A DNA stretch of 64,000 bases from Hymenolepis diminuta (GCA_900708905.1 CAADRB010000023.1:294295-358294); one strand, 5' to 3'. Shown: positions 38,510-52,400, counted from the stretch's first letter. The notes: generated by a model not told the origin, from the sequence alone. A program made the numbers and translations.

Positions 38510-40239
38510 CAAATATTTAGTATATTTCAAAGCTAGACTATGGTACCCGTACAGTCGTCGAAATCTGTGACACTACGCTCCCTGAAAATGTTCTGGGTTT
38601 ATTAGAAGCAAACATAAATGAAATCGACACCTGTGCCAAAATGGATATAGACTGAGGCTAGAAATTCCCTTAATCTGACGCGACTTCATTTGACTTCATT
38701 TTTTCAAGAGAAAAAAGCATTCGGCAATTTGTAGAGTTCTACTCTTGACGGTGAGAGGAGTCATGCATAACCGCACATTTCACAATTGATTTGCTCTGCT
38801 CGATTTTAAAAATGATGATTTCTTATATAATTACTTGAATAGACTGATGGCAAGATTTTAATGTCTCGCGTCTGATCAATGATTTTCCTTGACTGTTTTA
38901 TGAGAAACATTTACGAAAGTTGAACGTCTTCGTTATGTAAAACCTACCCTGATTCTAGAAAGGAATTAAATATGGGAACTTATATTTAGGCAGAAAGTTA
39001 TTAAATTAAAATTTTATAATTAACTTCAGTTCACATCTTGTGAACTCCTGTGGACTCTGTTTGGTTAAAAAAATATATAACCTTTGAACTTCAATAAGAA
39101 GATCCGATTCCTATTTTCATCTTTTAGTAAGGAAATAAGGTCTGACCATCACAGAAACGAACCTACGAAAAATATATTAATTAAATTATTAAAACCCGTT
39201 CTCGTAAACAACTCCTCGTTTGTATTTCTCCACCACTGTTTCGTTCCTTTTGTGCTTTGATATGGGATTTTCGTCCTAAATCCACATGTATTTGCCTGTT
39301 TATCTGTCCTCCCACTCTGTTATCGAGCTGTCTCCTAAAGTAATATTTAACAAGCTCCTTAACTGTCTGCTTCAGTGAGTAATCAATTAAAACTATTCCA
39401 GATAGCCCATTAAACTCAGACATTTGTTGTGCTGACCGATTAAGATTAATTCCATTATTGTCTTACCTTCTTATTAAAACATCTCCTTACGATTTCCTGA
39501 CGGATAACAGTAGAAAACACCCTTCCTAAATCAAACGGTCAGAAGCGTGTGTAGATCAAATTATTTAGTGAGCATTATCTGCACCCGACTTGCTATTATA
39601 AACTTTAATGTGGCAACTACCAACAAGATGTACTGCAAATCCACAGAATACTTTAATTAAGTTCTGTTTCATCCCAGCATTTATTCTGGCTGGTAATGCT
39701 TTGTCTAGACAAACTAAAAGGTCTAGGCCTGTGAGTCTTGCCTATAAGAGTGTCTGACTTGGCTCCAGTGAACTCCCCATCCCCAAGATCTTTAGTTTAC
39801 CACGTGATTTCACTCTGAAATAAAACAGAATTACACTTGTTATCTAGCCTTTCCAATAAACTACTGCGGAACCAACCTTCAAATAGAGAAATATATAAAA
39901 TGCAAAAATATATACGCCTAGGTGCCTAATCAGTCCCTAAATTATATTAAATATAGATTAAGTCCAATTTAAGACTTCATTTTAAGGGAATCAGTTAGGA
40001 ATTGCGCCTTTTCAAACGGAATGAGAAGGAATGTACATGTGAATGTAGTGGAGAGGAGAAAAGCTGGAATTCTATATGCACAGCCATTTGGAATGGGGAG
40101 TAAGACACAGGAATTACAATTAATGGTATTTGAAGCCAGACAGGAATAAACCTCGGACTGAAGGGAGAGTCAACGGAATTAAGAAAGGGACTTCTAGATG
40201 CCAAAATCCTTGCACTTCGAGCAGATGAAGGCCACATCG
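38510..40239. other. Region downstream of the micro-exon gene
   Basis: An 80-codon minus-strand frame (39181-39423) starts with ATG in an A-rich context and encodes a polar stretch (NRVGGQINRQIHVDLGRKSH); it could be a small unassigned gene but has no motif. The 105-codon minus-strand frame 39995-40312 overlaps the last exon of the micro-exon gene in another frame and is more likely its 3' untranslated region. Confidence 0.3.
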
Positions 40240-40402
40240 CTAGCTCACAAGAGTGAAAGCGAGTACACATCTCAGGAAAACATAACAGAGGACAGTAACC
40301 AGGATGACACACAATCCATCATTGGGCGCTGTTGTTTCCTTCGAAGCGGAATTCATTTTGAGATTTGGCGTTGATCTATGTAATACGTACGTCAGTGTAA
40401 GT
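40240..40402 (-). CDS. Last exon with hydrophobic C-terminal segment, 163 nt
   Basis: The acceptor gtttgcattcaacag is good. After completing the split codon, the frame runs to TAG at 40242-40240. The last 25 residues are strongly hydrophobic (GLCVILVTVLCYVF and onward), with three cysteines, and would form one membrane span at the extreme C-terminus. This is the layout of a tail-anchored protein, or of a type I protein with almost no cytoplasmic tail if a signal peptide exists upstream. Confidence 0.6.
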
Positions 40403-43400
40403 CTGTTGAATGCAAACTTATTATTCAATAAGAAAATACGAAGATGGGGCTAGTCTACACGAATATACTACAGGGGTTTCAACTAAAATGACGGTGCTTC
40501 TACTCAAGAACGAGTGCATACTGTACAATATATTAATATCTAAAGATTTTATTTAGAATTAAGTAATATAAGTCTAAGGAATAGTAATTAAGCGGACGTT
40601 AACGTACCTCGCGTGAGGCTTGAAAAGGTGTGTAGACTGGTCTGAAGAAGCAGCAAGATCGGAGAGAGATGATGTGGTTGTAATGACAAGGCGAGCATCG
40701 GCTGTTTGAGGTGGAATACAGATAATTTCTGCTGAATTTGTCTTTACCTGAAATACATGCAGCAAACGCACGTAGAATAAATTTCCATAATTATTTAATG
40801 ATAATTTAAAAATTCAGATCATTACTTTACTCTCTGTATTCAAAGCTACCTAAAAGAATTGGACGTTTTTTCTCTTAGGGATAACCAAGATTATTGGATA
40901 CAGTGATTAATGACCCTGTTTCATCTATTTTCTGAATTTTAAAGGCAAACAGATTTATTCAACATATGATGCAATAAACTCTGAAACACTTTATCCAATA
41001 ACCTAGTCAGCTATTTTTAGCAATCGCTTATGGGGTTATCTGGCTTAGCAATTTGGCAGTGACCTGACTCTTGCTGACTGGCCCTTTTGGACGTTTGCGT
41101 TTTCCATGTAGGAACATTCAAATGCTTTGACACAACCGTTGTAATTGAATCAAAAAGGATAATGATGTTTGTATAAAGATACGCAAATCTATGCACTGTC
41201 TATATGTTAATAGCCCTGTAACTCTATCTCGTGAAAAAATGGAATTCTGTTGAATTTCATCAAGAATATGCTTCACTTGTTCGCCATCTGGATTAACTAA
41301 TCATAGGAGAACCAGGAATACAAATCTGGACCGCGTAAAAGAGAATGGGTCTCCAAAACTATAATTTAGGAAGTAAAGCACATCAGAAACAAATGGCCCC
41401 TTTACGGGGACTAAAGTCGAAATCTCCTGCCACGAATGCTGGGTATGCGAACTTTAATAAGTGGATTTACTCACCCAGTCCTTCAACTCGTTAACCTTCA
41501 TATCTGTGCTCTGTTGGTCAGAAGTAGTGTTCAAATTCGAGTCATGCACACGCCGGGCATGGTTATTTTTCATAGACTCCTTCTGGAGGCTTTCAAAGAA
41601 TTCAATTAACGCCGCTACTTTCCCCTAGAAAATATTCAACACATTCGGCAATAATTTGACTTTTCGTGAAAAAATGTTCAATAATGTCTTTGGATATTTA
41701 TTTTTCATAATGCAACTTAATATTTTCAAGTAAAAATATAAGCTATAGAATTGGCGAATAGCAAGCTTAGAATATGTAATAAATCACCAGATGACTAGTA
41801 GATTCGATTAGCTGGAACAGCCACGGAGTGACCCAAAGGGAACAAAACAAGCTAACCCCTATATGCCTGCCTTGTTTAGCCTTTACTCATAAAACCACTT
41901 TCGCGCACCAATTTCTGATGTTTAATCCAGCTTTTCTTCCTGCAATTCTCCCTCTTTCCTCTCTCCTTCCTCTGCAATGGTTCGATATGCCGCTGGTCCA
42001 GCTAAACTCTCAGCCATATAATCTGACGAAGGTTTTTAAAGTTTTAAAGGAAATATCTCAGTCAGCTAATAATAGTAACTTTTCTTCAAATTAGTGTCAT
42101 TTTAATCTGTTGACTGAAATAATGCAGACATGAAATCACATATTCATTACTAAGATTTAAGTTATACTAGAAATACCTACTTTTGTTGGCATTTTTAATC
42201 AAAAAATTCAAAAATTTTTGGATAGCACAATCATCGTTGAGATAAACATAAATAAATATTCAAATCAACTCACGTTATTCCTAAATTTAGAACCTAAGAA
42301 CATGCATTACTAAAGTTTTCATTCAAATATGCCATAATAAGATAAATTAGTGTTATTACTTTGATTAAATGGAAATTTGTAAAGAAGGAAAAGACATATG
42401 CTCAATTGATTGTATGTTTTCACAAGCAAAATGCGGGTTGCCATGAGCAACCACCTCTAAATATGCTTCCTATCAAAATAAATCTTATGGGGATTATTTA
42501 CGTAATTTATTAGCATTGTAAATTAGAATTAAATGAAATAAATTGATTTAATGCTATAATTTGAATTTTATACCCAGTAGAAAAAAATGCTAGCAGAATT
42601 TAAACTCACTAAAACCTTGAACTGAGTTGACGAAATTTCTGACTAACAACATAATTTTATGACTTTTAAGAAAGCGCCTAAGTGACTCTGTTACTTTCAT
42701 TGAAACATGTAAAAAATGTTTAGGATGATAATAATCGTATATTATGAATCGATATCGATTTGATCTAATTGGGAAAACATCTGCTGATAAAATTTGTGCA
42801 GTTAAGACTTGAGATAATTAAGTCAAACTGATCTTGTCAAAAAAATCTGGCAAAAATCGACATTATCTAACCAAAGTTGTCATAAGTACCTGAGAATGAA
42901 TAATAAATTAAAGGAAGTGATTGACCCCACCTTGGATGGAAGTGTTGCGGTTTGATTTACATTATCCTCAATTTTCCTAACGTCATCAAATAAATAGGCC
43001 AGTTCTGAGTCAGTCATTGACTCGTCATCGAAGAACGTGTTCTGTTCTTCTACCTTAAAGAGAATAAAAATTTGATCTATTTCTGCCATTGTTTGCATAG
43101 ATGACGTCTGATCAGCAAATCCTGAAAGCGCTAAGTAAATAAAAACTTCGTATATTTTGAAAAATGCAATATCGATTATTCGACTTTGAATTACGTTTCA
43201 CAAAACTGCAGTTCAAAAGTATCACATGACAGACTTAAAGTGAAATTTAAGCATGTTTTTGTTATCATTAATAAGAAAAAGTATTCAATAAATTCTAAAA
43301 TAATATTCTTTTTAATGTTCCAGGTTTTGCACATGGAAAGTGAACCTATAGCCATTTACAATCTGTCAGTCTGCAATAAAGACATTTCTGGGTTCGAGTG

Positions 43401-46400
43401 TCTTTTCTCAAGAATCTAATCATTCTGTGGATTTAAACTCCAGCCTTTTGTTTTAATTTGCATTTTAACTATTACCACTGTTTTTCAGGACCTTCTAAAA
43501 TATGTTAATGCCTCCAAACTAATTCATGGTGATTGGAATTCAAACTCTCTAGATAAGAGGGTAGGCAATCAAAACGAAAGTTGTACATTTTTAGTCCCAA
43601 TACTACAATATGCCAGAAGAAAGCCACAACATTTTTAATCAAATTATCCTATTCATTTTATATTGCCCGATAATTAGTGAAACTGAAAAAAAACAACGAC
43701 AACATTAAAATCTGCAGTTTATTTTCAGGATTTAGGAACACCATTTATTGTGACTGCTCATTTTAACAAAATATTACGGTTTTTAATCATGAAATTTATA
43801 AATTTAATTTTAACAAAATTTTAATCTTTATCTCGGCAATTTTTCCAAACGTATAATGGTTAAAATGAATTATTTTTTTTAAAAAGCGTTGGTTTTCCAA
43901 AAGAGTCCTGATAGTTTAATCACAAAATGACCAGGTAGAGTCGTACAAAATAGGTTGGGAAATTCCCATATCCCTACAGGTGTAGGCCAGGCGTAGTGAC
44001 GTGCGCCAATGACTAACTACGTGGATTCTAGGTGCATGAAATTGTCGTTGGATGCGTAGGATTATCCTCATCCAGCCTAAGAATGGCATGAACAAGTGCA
44101 CAAATTCACCTACTAGTCATTCAATTCCAAACATATGGACACAACACGAAAACTTCTAATGACAAGATTCATTAAATATTCCTGCATTTTATATATTTCT
44201 ATACCATCTGCATTGCTTCATTACGTTTTACCCACACATCTCCTAAATCACGATCAGTTTCATGTTTATTTTTCGGCAAACTCTTCAAAACACGCCTACT
44301 GTGTCAGCCTGATCCTACTATGCTGCTCGTCACATAGAAATCTCTGCTTCTCAGACGCGTTATCTATTAACCTACGCCGCTCCATATAAAGGAGCGTTGC
44401 TGGCAACTCGTTGCCGTTTACTTGCTCAGTCGGTTTGTTCTAATTGGTCGTGCGTTTGCAACCAACTCAACTGAACCAACTAGTTTATCTCCAAACCCAG
44501 GGTATCTCCAAGGTATTTATGACCTCTCTGTAAACGCACACAAATCATCCGCCATCCACTGGTCGGTTTTAGTCTCGCCCACTCGTGGTTCCTGACTCTC
44601 TCCAAGTAAACTCTGTTCATCATTGTCTTGCCTTCCCTCTCACTATCCCGTTGTCTTAATGAAGAATGATAGAAGGAAGAAGGCGTAGCCCGTAGAATAC
44701 CAGGGCTCAGACACCAGATACTTAGCTACGTGGATTCTAGGTGCTGAAAATTGTCGTAGGAGGCGTAGGATTATCCTCATCCGGCCTGAGAACGGCATGA
44801 CCACGTGCACAACTTCACCTACTAGTCATTCAATTCTAAACATATGGACACAAATTCAAATTGGGAAATGATCTACAAATTCGCCCTGAAATCTAGGGGC
44901 CAAGTCCTGTAGTTGAGGCCCTGGAATGTCAGGTCTTGCTACTATGAAATAAAGCTATTGAATAAAATGCATCAGCCGTCTGATCAAATTTCCATCTGTC
45001 ATGTTAACTGTAAAGAAAATAGCTGAAATCTTAAAGACAGGAATTATTCCCACCTTTACTTACTATAATTCTGGACAACTTACCAATTTGATCCCTATTG
45101 GTAATGCTACCTTGGTCATTGATGACTCCCAACTCCAAGTTCAAGAATATGAACATTTATCTAGGAGGTTTCTAAGATCTGTGGAAGGCCGAACTCCAAT
45201 TTCAGACGACACTTAGCAAACACTCAACATGGATTTCGTGCTAGCAGATCTACTGAACAGGCGATCCTTGCTGTCGATATTACTCAGGAAGATGTAACCG
45301 TCATGCACACTTTCGTATATCTGTTAAACTCCTAGGCGGCTCGAGATGCCTTTAGACATAATTCCTCTTCTTAATTCATTGTCAAGCTTTTACCACTACA
45401 CGTTCAGCGTGATTAGCAACTGTTTATAGCTATTTTTACTATTTTCGTTAACACTTAACATATAAACCCCAACTCTGATACTCCATTCTCCACCTCATAT
45501 CCATAAACTCCTTCTACCTCCTACCGGCCAACTGCAATGGTCAAGTCCTACCAGTAAGGCCTCCTGGACACTGTGGAGTATGCTTGCACAGTAGTGAGCT
45601 AGTCTTAATTATGCGCTATAAATTATATAAAACATTTAATAATGAGGGATGACTCAGCAGGAGTTTACACAACCACATCTATTGGAATCAGTGTAGTATC
45701 GATCAGCGTAGGTAACAGCAATTAACGAGGAAGTCATTAGGAGATTAGGAGAAACCGGCATGGAAACATGGATGAGAATATGAAGTCATACTAAGCAAAT
45801 GAATACCATAATCAAGTAAACATATTTTGTGACTCTACACTCCTTATAAGTATCTCATCCACAAGCTTCTCTCTACAGCTTCTCTCACTACCTATCTTCA
45901 CCCGATCTTCACCTCTCACCAAAATACTGTCTTCGCCTAAATTTGGGGAATTCTAGTCTCACTGTCAACAGTGGACCATCACGCCTTATTATATATAGCC
46001 AGTAAACAATCTAAATTTAACCAATTTCAAATTTTAATTTATTTCGTAAATCCAAGCTCAATCTTCTTAATTCACCAAGGCGGACGAAAATGGATTACCG
46101 ATTAGAATTTGTTTACAAACAATTTTCATTCTATTTATCTATAACTGTATCTTAATATGCCGCCTTATTCCAAACCTTGGTGTACTGTCCCTATTTCAAA
46201 GATGCAATTTGGCTGCCCAACTGAAGTGAGGAAATGCCCCGCCAATTTAAAATAAATGAAGCATTTTTTCTCATCCTCTTCTCTTTCTCCTAATCTGATG
46301 AAACTGACAAATTGAAAACAATTATGAAGGTATACAAAACTTTGTAATGTTAATTTTATGCATTATCATAATTAATGACTTAAATTAAAGCAAGATATAT

Positions 46401-49400
46401 TGGCTAATCTGTTCGCCCTTTTGAAGTTGTTTGAACAGAGAACGTTAAGAACGGATTAATTGGTCCTCAACGCTAACAAGAAGGTTATTCACAAAATGTA
46501 GATACTAGCATAGAGAGACACCACATTCCACTTGTTGTTAGTACAGTTAAATCAATCGTAACGACTATCTCATAAGATTTCTCGGTTCCTCTCGGTTCCT
46601 CTCAGATCCTCTCATATATAGGTTGAAATATATGTCTTTGTTTTGTTTTGGAGTAAGTGCATTCTGGCTTATTTCTCTCTAGGGCAGAGTTAACTGTGGC
46701 CTAGCGATATCTGGCCAGCAGATATATCTTATCGACAGAATTAGACCCTCTAGATCTTAAAGAACCGTGTTTCACAAAAATCGACGGATTTCCTTAGTAA
46801 ATTAAACTGAACCGGATCAGCATTTTCTTTTGTTTCTGTTCACAAACCACTAGTATATCCATCCGTTCATTTCAAGGCGTCTGCAATTCATTCGTGTTTC
46901 GGTTAGATGGATCAGATTTACCTGAAAGCCTATTCAGCATATTTTACAATTGCGCTTGAAAATAATTCCATCCACTTGCCTCAACACATTTACAAAATTG
47001 TTGACAAAAGAGAGTGGAAAAAAATTATTCCATTTCAAATTTTATTTTGCGGAGTAAAGTTTCAGTCTGAAATGTGAGAAACACAAATAGGTCGAAACAT
47101 TTAAACGCCCGACAGAAATTCAACCTATATTTTAAACGAAAGCAGAATTTATAATTTCTCAAACGTTGATGCATTGTTAATATGGTTATGGGGAAAGAAA
47201 TACCATTGTAGTATTAGAAACCTCCAAAGTACTTCCTAAAATGTACAAAATCTTGTTAGTGCCTTCCTGTAAATTATTCATCAGCACCATTTTGGCGATA
47301 ACATAGTGAGTGAACACATGCGTTCGTAGTTCAAGCCGACTGGCGTTCCACTGTTATAGATAATTGCACTGAATGTCATTGTCTTACACTTAAAAGATGG
47401 TCACCTTTTTACAGGTATTGTAATCATATTATTATTTACACAAAATTTTGCAGAGTTTGACACCACGGTATCTTGTATCAATCTGATTTGACAATTTTGC
47501 CTTGTTTAGCATAGAATAGTATAGTATCCCTTCTGAAGTCTATGAGACTTGAGACCATCCCATCTTAGAGTGGGTATCCCAGCATTAGATAATTATTAAA
47601 TGTACAATTTTTTTAGTAGTAACTAATGTTCCTTAGCTACCAGAAGCGACAAATGCATCGAGGTGACGTGAATAACCGCTGAATTTAATTGGCCTGTATT
47701 TGAGCTCTAAATACAGCGATTAATAATTATCGCCCTGCAACCCAGGAGGTTTGACCTTTAGAAAGTTAGAGCGGGATGTGATGAAATACTATAAATAGAA
47801 AATGAGTAGATAATTGGATGAATTTATTATTCAGTTGGACAAAAGCCCTTCAATGCTCTACTATTTATTTTCTTCCACTTACGGGTCTCCTCTATACATC
47901 TTAATTTGAGGCAACCTTAAATCTGCCGAATATCAATGCCTCCTCATTATTATAAATGGTAGTATGAAGATTCATCATGCATTCAGATGAATAGGTCTAT
48001 AGCTGCTCACCGGAGATACAGACTAGAATTCTTTCTACCTACTAGAGGAACGGAAGAATTTGCAAATAATTGTAAACGAATGGACAGTGAGTATTTCCCC
48101 ATTATTTACTGCGACCTGGGCTTCAGAATATTGAAAATGCAGAAAATAGCGAAGAAATGTCAAGAGACTACCAATTGCGTAATGACTACCCGAAAAATGA
48201 ACGATCTAAATAAAGGTTTGAGTCAACTATGATAGAAACCAATGCAATGATTTACAAATTAACAGCTTTTCTTAATTTCCACTAACATTACTAAAATTGC
48301 CTCCATAATTGTGCTATTTAAAAAAATTTATACAAAACATACATTAAGCAAACAAAACACGTTAATCCTTGTTCTTACCTTCTTGAAGGTGACGTTCTAT
48401 CAAATAGGGAGCGCCTTGAGCCTTGACTAAGTTGACAAAAATAATTGAGCAATTGGTGGAAATATTTGCAAGTGAAATTAAACCAATCATGCAACACAAA
48501 CTAGCTCAACATCATCCTTACCTTCCTGAAGTGAACTGGCCATCAGTGGTCGGCCAACCCAAAAGTCCACTTAATTGACATTAGCAGACGTGCATTAGCA
48601 GACACGTTTATTAAATAAGATAAATAAAATAATGAAAGCACTTCATCAAGTCGGAAATAATTCCTACCTCCTTGAAGTCGGCGAGTTAAATAATTGTGAC
48701 CATTCTGTTGGTTGACTAAATTAATAAGATATAGTGTTATGAAAGCAAACTTCTTACTTGTATTCCCAATTCTATCTTGCCTTATATTTTAGATCAGGAT
48801 GTAAGCTTTGTCCTATCTCCACACGTTTGAACGCATTTCTAGTCCTCATCTTTCATGGACAGATATAAGTTTGTTGAACTTATAACAAACAGACCTCTTA
48901 AAAATCTGGCCATATTTTATGCTAACCAGATAAAGCGCGTTGAATCACTCTCCTGCAAAGTCTACTTCATATTCCAGTAAGCGGTAGTGAACACAAACAA
49001 CTTAATTCAGGAAATACAGAGATGTTATGCTGTCACGAAACAAGTTTTTTGATAAATCCAATCTTTTAAGGGAGTGCTTGCACTAAGTACGGAAGGCAAA
49101 TTAGTAGAAGGTTACTTTTCCTTCTAGGAAGCAACTGATCGTTGAAGATTAATATTGTTGTAGATTGATTTAACTAACAAAATTATTATAAAGGGGAAAT
49201 CAGTAAATGGCAATTTAATCTATCTGTGCTTGGATAAGTTAAAATTAAACAAATTGAACAAATATGACCGTATGAAAAGTGCTCTTACGTAAAGAGCTTT
49301 ATTATTATGTCATGCATTCTACGTAGAGTCAGAGCAGTTAATGACTTTGGTTATTAATATTTTGCAAAATATTGCATTCAAAATCAATATTCTTCTCAAT

Positions 49401-52400
49401 ACAAATGTACCATTTTGAGCCTAACTGTGTTAGAGGCATATTGACTAGTGACAAGCAGATAGTCATAGCGATTGAATGAAAGTGAAAAGGGGAAGAAGGA
49501 GGTGGCATTATTGGACGAGGATAATACGGACTAGGAGGAGCGAGGGGAAATGGTATGTAATGAGGCGATTGACAGACTTCGTGTCCTTTGTCTGTTGACG
49601 GGCAACTGAGATGTGAGTCTGTAGGTGCGCAATGCTTAGAGAGATGAAGCAGACCTATGAGTCAGAGTGCGTAGGTACTGCAAGCTCTTTGATCTCCTGA
49701 TTACAAATTCTTAACTTCTACTACTAGAATACCTAATTAGCCTTTGTATAAACTAATCTATCATTCTTCTGGTATGAATGCAGTTATAACTCGAAAGAAA
49801 TAGGCGAGCCTTCGTACATATCACCAGAGAAATAAATTAATATTTAATAAGCAGTTTCTAAGTGCAGGTTAAAAAGTAACTAGGCCTATTTCCTTACTGC
49901 TGAGTACGTCTTGGGTTGGGATTGTGAGCTCTAAAGGGGAAATTAAATTGAGATCAATGGTAGAGTTCAAAAAGCATTTATCAGTTATGAAAATGTTTCA
50001 AATAAAGTACTGACTTATATAAAAAGAACAACGGTGATTAATACGATGATTCAAAATTTGGGCAAAATTAATATTGTTATTAATTTTCTAAATTCCTAAG
50101 CTTACTTTACATCACTGCTCCTATTTAAATAGAAAAAGCAAATGTGCAAAAATAAATCACCATCAAATAAATTCAAATATGTCAAACTTATTTTTACCCT
50201 CCAGATAATGGGATGCTTCTAAGACGTTCCCATAATGTTGTGGGTCTAAATATATGTGTTTAAAAAATGACATCAATAAATACCCGTCTATATTTTGCAG
50301 AAAAATTATAAAATGACTTTATTTAAACAAAATTCTTGCGTTTTAATGTTTCGCTTTTTCCAATATTGCATCTACTATGTTAAAATCGTATGAATGAGCT
50401 ATTCTAGGTTATTTACATGGACGAATATAATGGAAGGCCTAATCGGCTTTTGAAATTAATTTACTAACTCAGAGATGTGGAAGTTGAGTCACGAAGTTAA
50501 AACTTCGAGACGCTAAATCAAAATACAATGAATTATGACTACTGGAAGAAAGGGGAAGTGGAATGACACCGTTAACAACTCATTGCTTCTGGAATTCAAA
50601 TGCAATAGGATGAATTCTACTCGAACTTCGTTTGATCCTATTCGATCCACTGCTTCATTCTTTACTAGACTTCTTCACTAATGGAGCCCACATTCGCTGT
50701 CATCCGCTGATTAAAAATGGCAAGCATTCTTTGCAGTATCAAGGAGCATAGTTATTAAGGAATATATTTAAAATTCAACTTATTATTTTACTTCCTGCCG
50801 CTGTAGCGTATATTTTTAATTCCATTAAAAAGTGAAATAAGAGGTTTTCTTGATGACTATTGGGGAAATAACGAAAAGATATTTGCATTTTAACTGGATA
50901 AATGGATATTTTCTCACTCTTGAATGGAAGTTTGGTAAGGGTTGGGAGCACTAAAAATGCAAAAGCAGTGAACAAAATAAAGTTAAAGCTGGTATAGAAA
51001 TATTTTAATAAAAGCAAATTACTAAAAGTGGAAGGCTCAACAAATTCACACTTATAAACAATTTTAAGCCAAATTTGTATTGTCATTAATTACTGCGCCT
51101 TATAAACTTGTCCTTCATACTCTTGGACATCTGGATTATTGAACAATTCCGTAGAACTAGAAAAACTGAATATTTTGAATTAGAGCAAATCTGTTTCCAT
51201 ACACACAAATAAATAAAATGTCAATTTTACCTTCCTGGAGACGGCCACATCGTAGATTGTCTGTATTTGCCAAAATGAGGAAAAAAGGCGCTGTTTATTA
51301 ATTACTATACATTATTTTATTGAAAGAAGCCAGGAAAACAAACGTTGACATTTAGAAAAGATGATTAACTTGGCGATAATACCAAAGTCGAATAAATTAA
51401 CGAATGTTTTGAGCACCACGACAACTTCTAATGACAAGATTCATTAAATATTCCTGCATTTTATATATTTCTATACCATCTGCATTGCTTCATTACGTTT
51501 TACCCACACATCTCCTAAATCACGATCAGTTTCATGTTTATTTTTCGGCAAACTCTTCAAAACACGCCTACTGTGTCAGCCTGATCCTACTATGCTGCTC
51601 GTCACATAGAAATCTCTGCTTCTCAGACGCGTTATCTATTAACCTACGCCGCTCCATATAAAGGAGCGTTGCTGGCAACTCGTTGCCGTTTACTTGCTCA
51701 GTCGGTTTGTTCTAATTGGTCGTGCGTTTGCAACCAACTCAACTGAACCAACTAGTTTATCTCCAAACCCAGGGTATCTCCAAGGTATTTATGACCTCTC
51801 TGTAAACGCACACAAATCATCCGCCATCCACTGGTCGGTTTTAGTCTCGCCCACTCGTGGTTCCTGACTCTCTCCAAGTAAACTCTGTTCATCATTGTCT
51901 TGCCTTCCCTCTCACTATCCCGTTGTCTTAATGAAGAATGATAGAAGGAAGAAGGCGTAGCCCGTAGAATACCAGGGCTTAAATCCCAGATGCCTAGCTA
52001 CTGTACTCTCTAATCTTAGCTGCTGGAAATCTCAGCGTCGTTAAATTAAAGTAAAATTAATTGTGTTATAACAAATCAAGCTGATATTGTCCGAGATATT
52101 CTATTTAAATGTTAAGGTTCTCGTGATGAACCTGATGGGCGTGGGTTTCCATACGAGATATGTCTCCAAATTATTATTCTTATTGATTTAAACATTATAT
52201 CGATGGTTGAGTTTTAATTTTTATGGGTTAATTCACTCAAGATGCATTCTACTGTTATACTCTGCTTTGTAATAATCTTTTGACTCGTATCATTTCAGAA
52301 CCATGAGAAAGAAAATGTATTTTTGGCGTTTTATCATCCGTCTAAATTACGCTCTATTTTATTGGCTCTGGACTCTAGGAACAAACAAAGTAGGGGACAA

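Noticed and set aside
39995..40312. 105-codon minus-strand frame overlapping the last exon of the micro-exon gene
   Set aside because: It starts inside that exon in another frame, and entering it from the acceptor at 40402 meets stops. Probably 3' untranslated region.
48190..48205. 16-nt minus-strand segment bounded by AG (cctttatttag) and GT (gtagtcatt)
   Set aside because: It would shift phase 2 to phase 0 upstream of exon I, whose phase 0 frame has a stop. It fits only if exon I is not used.
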